From Acidobacteriaceae bacterium (GTDB lineage: Bacteria > Acidobacteriota > Terriglobia > Terriglobales > Acidobacteriaceae), in assembly GCA_003132825.1 (NCBI GenBank), contig PKYX01000136.1:356-9807 (forward strand): 9,452 bases of DNA. Reading direction: 5' to 3'. Below, piece after piece: positions 7,061 to 9,452 of the stretch. Under the pieces are notes generated by a model that saw only the letters and a list, made by a program, of their open reading frames with translations, was not told the origin of the DNA and did not search any database. The position numbers and the translations under genes were made by a program. Each line of letters starts with the position of its first letter. Position 1 is the stretch's first letter.

Positions 7061-7741
7061 TTACTCGCTGCCGAGAGATTCCTTGAGCTTGGCGGCTGTC
7101 CGGTCGAACGCGTCCTTGTAGGATGTGGGATTGTAATGGCTCCCCCCGTCCACGAAGTCGTGCTCGGTCTTCGGATACGTGATGAGTTCAAATGGTTTAC
7201 CGGCCGCGGTTGCCGCTGCCCCCAGGCTGCGTGCCGTTTCGATGAGGCAGCAGTTGCGGAATGTGTCCTTCTCGCCGGCAAACATGAGCACGGGCACCTG
7301 TAACCGGCCGGCATAGCCGGGAATGTCGTGGATCATGCTGGTCGCGGGATACCAGGCGATAACAACGGCCACCTGATCGGGCCAGTGCACGCCGTAGCCG
7401 ATAGAAATGCCGCCACCCAGGGAAAAGCCGACCAGCGCCACCTTGCCCGGAAGGGCATGCGGCATTTGCAGAGCTTGCTGAATCGCGGTCTTCAACGCCT
7501 CGCCGTGCGTCCCCTCCATAGGGTTGCCATCGAACAGCACTACGTCATATCCGAGCTGCGCGATGGCGCGCGAAACCGTCTTGTAGTGCTCCGGGCCACT
7601 CATGCCGGAGGCAACCACCACGACGCGCCCCTTGCCCTGGGGCGGCGGTATCTCTTCTTGCGCTTGCGCGGTCAGACAGATAGCAATGACTGCGGCCGTG
7701 GCGACGACGGCCTCTGCGTGGCGTAACCAACCTATGGTCAA
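7061..7741 (-). CDS. Secreted alpha/beta hydrolase, dienelactone-hydrolase family
   Basis: This 226-residue protein begins with a signal peptide (about residues 1-27, ...AVIAICLTAQAQ) and continues with an alpha/beta-hydrolase fold. The nucleophile elbow GFSLGGG places Ser107, AGEKDTF gives Asp159 and KTEHDF gives His194, a complete Ser-Asp-His triad in the order and spacing of the dienelactone-hydrolase family. Classical catechol-pathway dienelactone hydrolases are cytoplasmic and use a cysteine nucleophile, so this exported serine enzyme is more likely an esterase or lipase-like hydrolase of unknown substrate. Two adjacent cysteines (164-165) follow the Asp loop. The start is the TTG at 7741, chosen because AAAGGAG stands 6 nt upstream and the signal peptide begins there. 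A promoter candidate lies about 125 nt upstream. The GH-FGE gene follows in the same direction after 186 nt that include a hairpin, so the two may be only partly co-transcribed. Confidence 0.88.
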   Translation of the reverse strand: MTIGWLRHAEAVVATAAVIAICLTAQAQEEIPPPQGKGRVVVVASGMSGPEHYKTVSRAIAQLGYDVVLFDGNPMEGTHGEALKTAIQQALQMPHALPGKVALVGFSLGGGISIGYGVHWPDQVAVVIAWYPATSMIHDIPGYAGRLQVPVLMFAGEKDTFRNCCLIETARSLGAAATAAGKPFELITYPKTEHDFVDGGSHYNPTSYKDAFDRTAAKLKESLGSE

Positions 7742-7747
7742 CTGAGG

Positions 7748-7754
7748 CTCCTTT
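7748..7754 (-). promoter_or_regulatory. Ribosome binding site AAAGGAG deciding a TTG start
   Basis: AAAGGAG on the minus strand is 6 nt (CCTCAG) from the TTG at 7741-7739. It is the strongest ribosome site in the window, and no ATG or GTG is better placed, so the rare TTG start is well supported. Confidence 0.75.
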
Positions 7755-7840
7755 CGCGTCCCAGAACGATCTATGAAATTACGTCGGCGCTGAAAAGCAG
7801 CGTGGACTCTTCTGTCATTCTGGTAAGCGGCGCAGATCGA

Positions 7841-7863
7841 AATAGACGACCTTAATAGACGAC
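7841..7863. repeat. Two copies of AATAGACGAC, period 13
   Basis: AATAGACGAC occurs at 7841-7850 and again at 7854-7863, identical and separated by CTT. On the minus strand the pair covers the predicted transcription start of the hydrolase gene (near 7865) and the first bases of its leader, which is a position where a repressor could bind. No known factor is recognised. Confidence 0.45.
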
Positions 7864-7871
7864 GTCATGGG

Positions 7872-7900
7872 ACGCTAACTCGAACGTATTTTCGTGTCAA
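7872..7900 (-). promoter_or_regulatory. Candidate promoter of the secreted hydrolase gene
   Basis: On the minus strand TTGACA (7900-7895) is followed by 17 nt and TAGCGT (7877-7872), a -10 with three of six matches including T1, A2 and T6. The leader would be about 125 nt. The -35 directly abuts the 15-bp direct repeats at 7901-7930, again the layout of an activator-dependent promoter. Confidence 0.45.
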
Positions 7901-7930
7901 CAGCAATCGTTGATTCAGCAATCGTTGATT
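7901..7930. repeat. Perfect 15-bp tandem direct repeat, possible activator site
   Basis: CAGCAATCGTTGATT occurs twice head-to-tail (7901-7915 and 7916-7930) without mismatch. Each copy contains a small inverted repeat, AATC-GTT-GATT. The pair occupies about -36 to -65 relative to the predicted hydrolase start, immediately upstream of the -35. The remaining gap toward the permease stop (7931-8033) shows no recognisable gene or terminator. Confidence 0.6.
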
Positions 7931-8033
7931 CTAAGTTCATCTTCCATAGTCCGGACCGAGTGGCGGTACGGCAGACCGGTGCGAGAGGACGACGCGGACG
8001 GCGGGGTCTACCGCTCTTGGGTTTAGGGTTTGA

Positions 8034-8645
8034 TCAGACTCCAGTCCTGTCGGGAAGCGCTCCTGGGCGCGAAGTCCTTCTCTTTACCGCGAAAAAATAG
8101 ACCGGGTAGCTGATCGCGATCAACCCCAGGGTAAACAAACTATGCTTGAGGTCGCTGATCACGGATGCAATCAGAAATACAGCCGAGGCCAGCAGCACTC
8201 CCCAACTCGTCCAGGGATAGCCCCACATCTTGAACGGCCGTCGAAGCTCCGGCTGCCGAATTCTCAAAACGAGCAAGGCGACGAATCCCGACATGTAAAC
8301 GGCCACGTACAGGACCGAGGCAATCGCGATCAGGGTCTCGAAACTGCCGCTGAGAACCAGCACAATACTGATGAGCGCGCCCACCAGGAGCGCTCCCGCG
8401 GGCGTGCCTCCCGAGTTGACCGAAGCCATCCAGCGCGGGAGTAAACCATCCCGGCTTAGGGCAAAAAGAATCCGTGACGAAACCAGCAGACAAGCGTTGA
8501 TCGTGCTCACCACCGTGACCAGAGAAATAACCAGAATGATCTGTTTGCCGCTTCTGCCAAACACCGCCATCGCGGCGTCTGCGGCTGGCGCTCGGGAAGC
8601 CGCCAGTTGAGCCATTGGCAGGACGTGCAGCAGGGCGAGGTTGAC
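8034..8645 (-). pseudogene. APC-family amino-acid permease, C-terminal half (5'-truncated)
   Basis: Frame residues about 224-427 match the second half of an amino acid/polyamine/cation (APC) superfamily transporter. The stretch LVNLALLHVLP...SRAPAADAA is the usual sequence before the eighth membrane helix. Five hydrophobic segments follow at about 258-280, 306-325, 328-352, 370-389 and 394-412. Family-typical loops are visible: SRILFALSRDGLLPRW after the first helix and RQPELRRPFKMWGYPWTSWG before the fourth. A full-length protein would have about 12 helices and 450-500 residues. A short basic tail (VKRRTSRPGALPDRTGV) ends it. Codon and base composition fit the genes to its left, so this is probably the native gene, interrupted at the joint. 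Substrate cannot be told from this half. Confidence 0.8.
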
Positions 8646-9317
8646 CAGCAGGAAGAAGTCGTGATCGAAGACCCACGGCTGGCCGCCGAGGTCGGCGGGC
8701 GTGACCGTCGCGTAGTGCCGGTCATCGAGGTACCAGCGGATCCGGCCAGGCTCCCACACGACCGAGTACACGTGGAAGCCGCGGGCGAGGCTCGTCAGGG
8801 TGCGGTGTGACGCGGTGAAGTCTCTGCCGGTGTACCCAGGTCCGTGCGCCGCGCCGTGCACCATCCGGGGGTCCTGGCCGAAGTTCTCCATGACGTCGAT
8901 CTCGCCGCACCGCGGCCACCCGACCTCGTCGAAGTCCTGGCCCATCATCCAGAAGGCAGGCCACAAGCCCTGGCCCTCCGGGATCTGCATGCGCGCCTGC
9001 ACCACGCCGTAGCGCACCGGCATCCGGTCCTTGCTGGTCAGCCGAGCCGACGTGTACTCGCAGCCGTCCTGGCGGGCGCGGTCCTGTGGCAGCGCACGGT
9101 CGGCAGTGATGACCAGGTGCCCGGCCCCGTCGAGCGAGGCGTTCTCGGTTGCCTCGGTGTAGTACTGCAGCTCCCGGTTGCCCCAGCCGTGCCCGCCGGT
9201 CTGCGGCCACCACGCTGCGGGGGACGGCGGGGATCCGGCCGGCCCATCGAACTCGTCCGACCAGGCAAGTACGCACCCCGGCAACTCGGCCAGGACGCGA
9301 TCGGCTCGGTCACGCAC
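8034..9317 (-). CDS. Chimeric frame: GH16 beta-glucanase domain joined to the C-terminal half of an APC amino-acid permease
   Basis: One uninterrupted 427-codon frame runs from a GTG at 9317. Residues 1-226 are a GH16 domain and residues about 226-427 are permease. No natural family with this arrangement is known to me. The GH16 part lacks its last strands and has no signal peptide, while the permease part lacks roughly its first half, so the product should do neither job. Base composition drops across the joint (44/60 G+C in 9061-9120, 35/60 in 8281-8340). A GGAGG lies 15 nt before the GTG; the TATAAC/TAACGT between them could instead be a -10 for a leaderless message, common in Actinobacteria. 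The likeliest reading is two truncated genes from two genomes, joined by assembly, amplification or recombination. The frame itself is certain; its reality as a gene is doubtful. Confidence 0.6.
   Translation of the reverse strand: MRDRADRVLAELPGCVLAWSDEFDGPAGSPPSPAAWWPQTGGHGWGNRELQYYTEATENASLDGAGHLVITADRALPQDRARQDGCEYTSARLTSKDRMPVRYGVVQARMQIPEGQGLWPAFWMMGQDFDEVGWPRCGEIDVMENFGQDPRMVHGAAHGPGYTGRDFTASHRTLTSLARGFHVYSVVWEPGRIRWYLDDRHYATVTPADLGGQPWVFDHDFFLLVNLALLHVLPMAQLAASRAPAADAAMAVFGRSGKQIILVISLVTVVSTINACLLVSSRILFALSRDGLLPRWMASVNSGGTPAGALLVGALISIVLVLSGSFETLIAIASVLYVAVYMSGFVALLVLRIRQPELRRPFKMWGYPWTSWGVLLASAVFLIASVISDLKHSLFTLGLIAISYPVYFFAVKRRTSRPGALPDRTGV
8634..8654. other. Chimera junction between GH16 and permease sequence
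   Basis: On the minus strand this segment reads as codons for FLLVNLA. GH16 proteins carry FLLLNLAVGG at this place and APC permeases carry a VNLALLHVLP-like phrase, so the sequence fits both families and the frame is kept. The exact crossover cannot be placed within it. Confidence 0.7.
8637..9317 (-). pseudogene. GH16 endo-beta-glucanase (laminarinase-like), 3'-truncated
   Basis: Frame residues 1-226 form a GH16 beta-jelly-roll domain, the family that hydrolyses beta-1,3/1,4-glucans. The start VLAWSDEFDG, then GHGWGNRELQYYT, the substrate-cleft GLWPAFWMMG and the catalytic GEIDVMEN (Glu139 nucleophile, Asp141, Glu144 acid/base) are all intact, followed by VYSVVWEPGRIRWYLDD and WVFDHDFFLLVNLA. 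In intact GH16 proteins the last phrase continues with a VGGxWPG-type loop and a final VDYVRVY strand; both are missing here. No signal peptide is present. The very GC-rich codons point to an actinobacterial source (inference). Confidence 0.82.
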
Positions 9318-9369
9318 GCGGCCGACGTTATACCTCCCGGGCAGCTAGCCGCGGGCGACTATGACCGGT

Positions 9370-9452
9370 CAAGGGGTGTGGGAGCGGGAACGCCGGCCAC
9401 GGCGGCGGAGGCCAAGGGGTGTGGGAGCGCGAACGCCGGCCACGGCGGCGGA
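9370..9452. repeat. 43-bp tandem repeat running off the window edge
   Basis: The block 9370-9412 recurs at 9413-9452 with one mismatch (G/C in GGGAGCGsGAA) until the window ends, so the true copy number is unknown. Each unit holds a small hairpin, CGCCG-GCCA-CGGCG. The period is not a multiple of three and no open frame with family features covers it. It lies upstream of the GH16 start; 9318-9369 shows no further gene. Confidence 0.8.

Noticed and set aside
7061..7741. Classical catechol-pathway dienelactone hydrolase (clcD/catD-like role)
   Set aside because: The protein has a signal peptide and a serine rather than cysteine nucleophile, so a cytoplasmic chlorocatechol-pathway role is not supported despite the aromatic-degradation genes nearby.
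7894..8100. A 68-codon plus-strand frame over the direct repeats and the permease 3' end
   Set aside because: It has no ribosome site or family features, overlaps the permease coding end, and its repeated N-terminal residues just reflect the DNA repeat.
9370..9452. CRISPR-like repeat
   Set aside because: The units are directly adjacent with no spacers and only about two copies are visible.

Overview
The window most resembles an Acidobacteriota chromosome or metagenome contig. The clue is a roughly 1,100-residue outer-membrane TonB-dependent receptor of the Oar/carboxypeptidase-regulatory-domain type, a family strongly expanded in that phylum, together with secreted hydrolases and moderate-to-high GC. 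Phylum assignment is inference. The right-hand ~0.8 kb is visibly GC-richer (44/60 G+C in 9061-9120 against 35/60 in 8281-8340), looks actinobacterial, and is probably not native to the rest.

Left block (1-4627). On the minus strand, a large TonB-dependent receptor gene (115-3453) is followed after about 50 nt by the first 20 codons of an FAD-dependent aromatic hydroxylase resembling PobA, 4-hydroxybenzoate 3-monooxygenase (62 down to 1, continuing outside the window). Divergent from the receptor is a LysR-type regulator with a BenM/CatM-like DNA-binding domain (3713-4627, +). The intergenic region carries a perfect 7-bp inverted repeat that contains the BenM/CatM recognition sequence ATAC-N7-GTAT. 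It is centred about 65 nt upstream of the transcription start predicted from a TTGACA promoter facing the receptor. Read together, these suggest an aromatic-compound regulon in which a TonB-dependent receptor is co-transcribed with an aromatic hydroxylase under an inducer-responsive LysR activator.

Middle block (4685-7930, minus strand). A secreted serine hydrolase of the dienelactone-hydrolase family (7061-7741) starts with TTG behind a perfect AAAGGAG. It has its own promoter candidate, with two perfect 15-bp direct repeats abutting the -35. Downstream, beyond a strong hairpin, is a secreted two-part protein (4685-6874): a TIM-barrel glycoside-hydrolase-like half fused to a formylglycine-generating-enzyme fold. 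The second half lacks both catalytic cysteines, so it is probably a binding domain or an enzyme of different chemistry.

Right block (8034-9452, minus strand). One open frame joins a GH16 beta-glucanase domain, missing its last strands, to the C-terminal half of an APC-family amino-acid permease. The joint lies at a short sequence stretch that both families share (LVNLA). Neither half is complete and composition changes at the joint, so this is most likely a chimeric contig or a recombination scar rather than a working protein. The window ends inside a 43-bp tandem repeat.

Five of the six main starts are GTG or TTG. No tRNA, rRNA, CRISPR array or transposase was seen.
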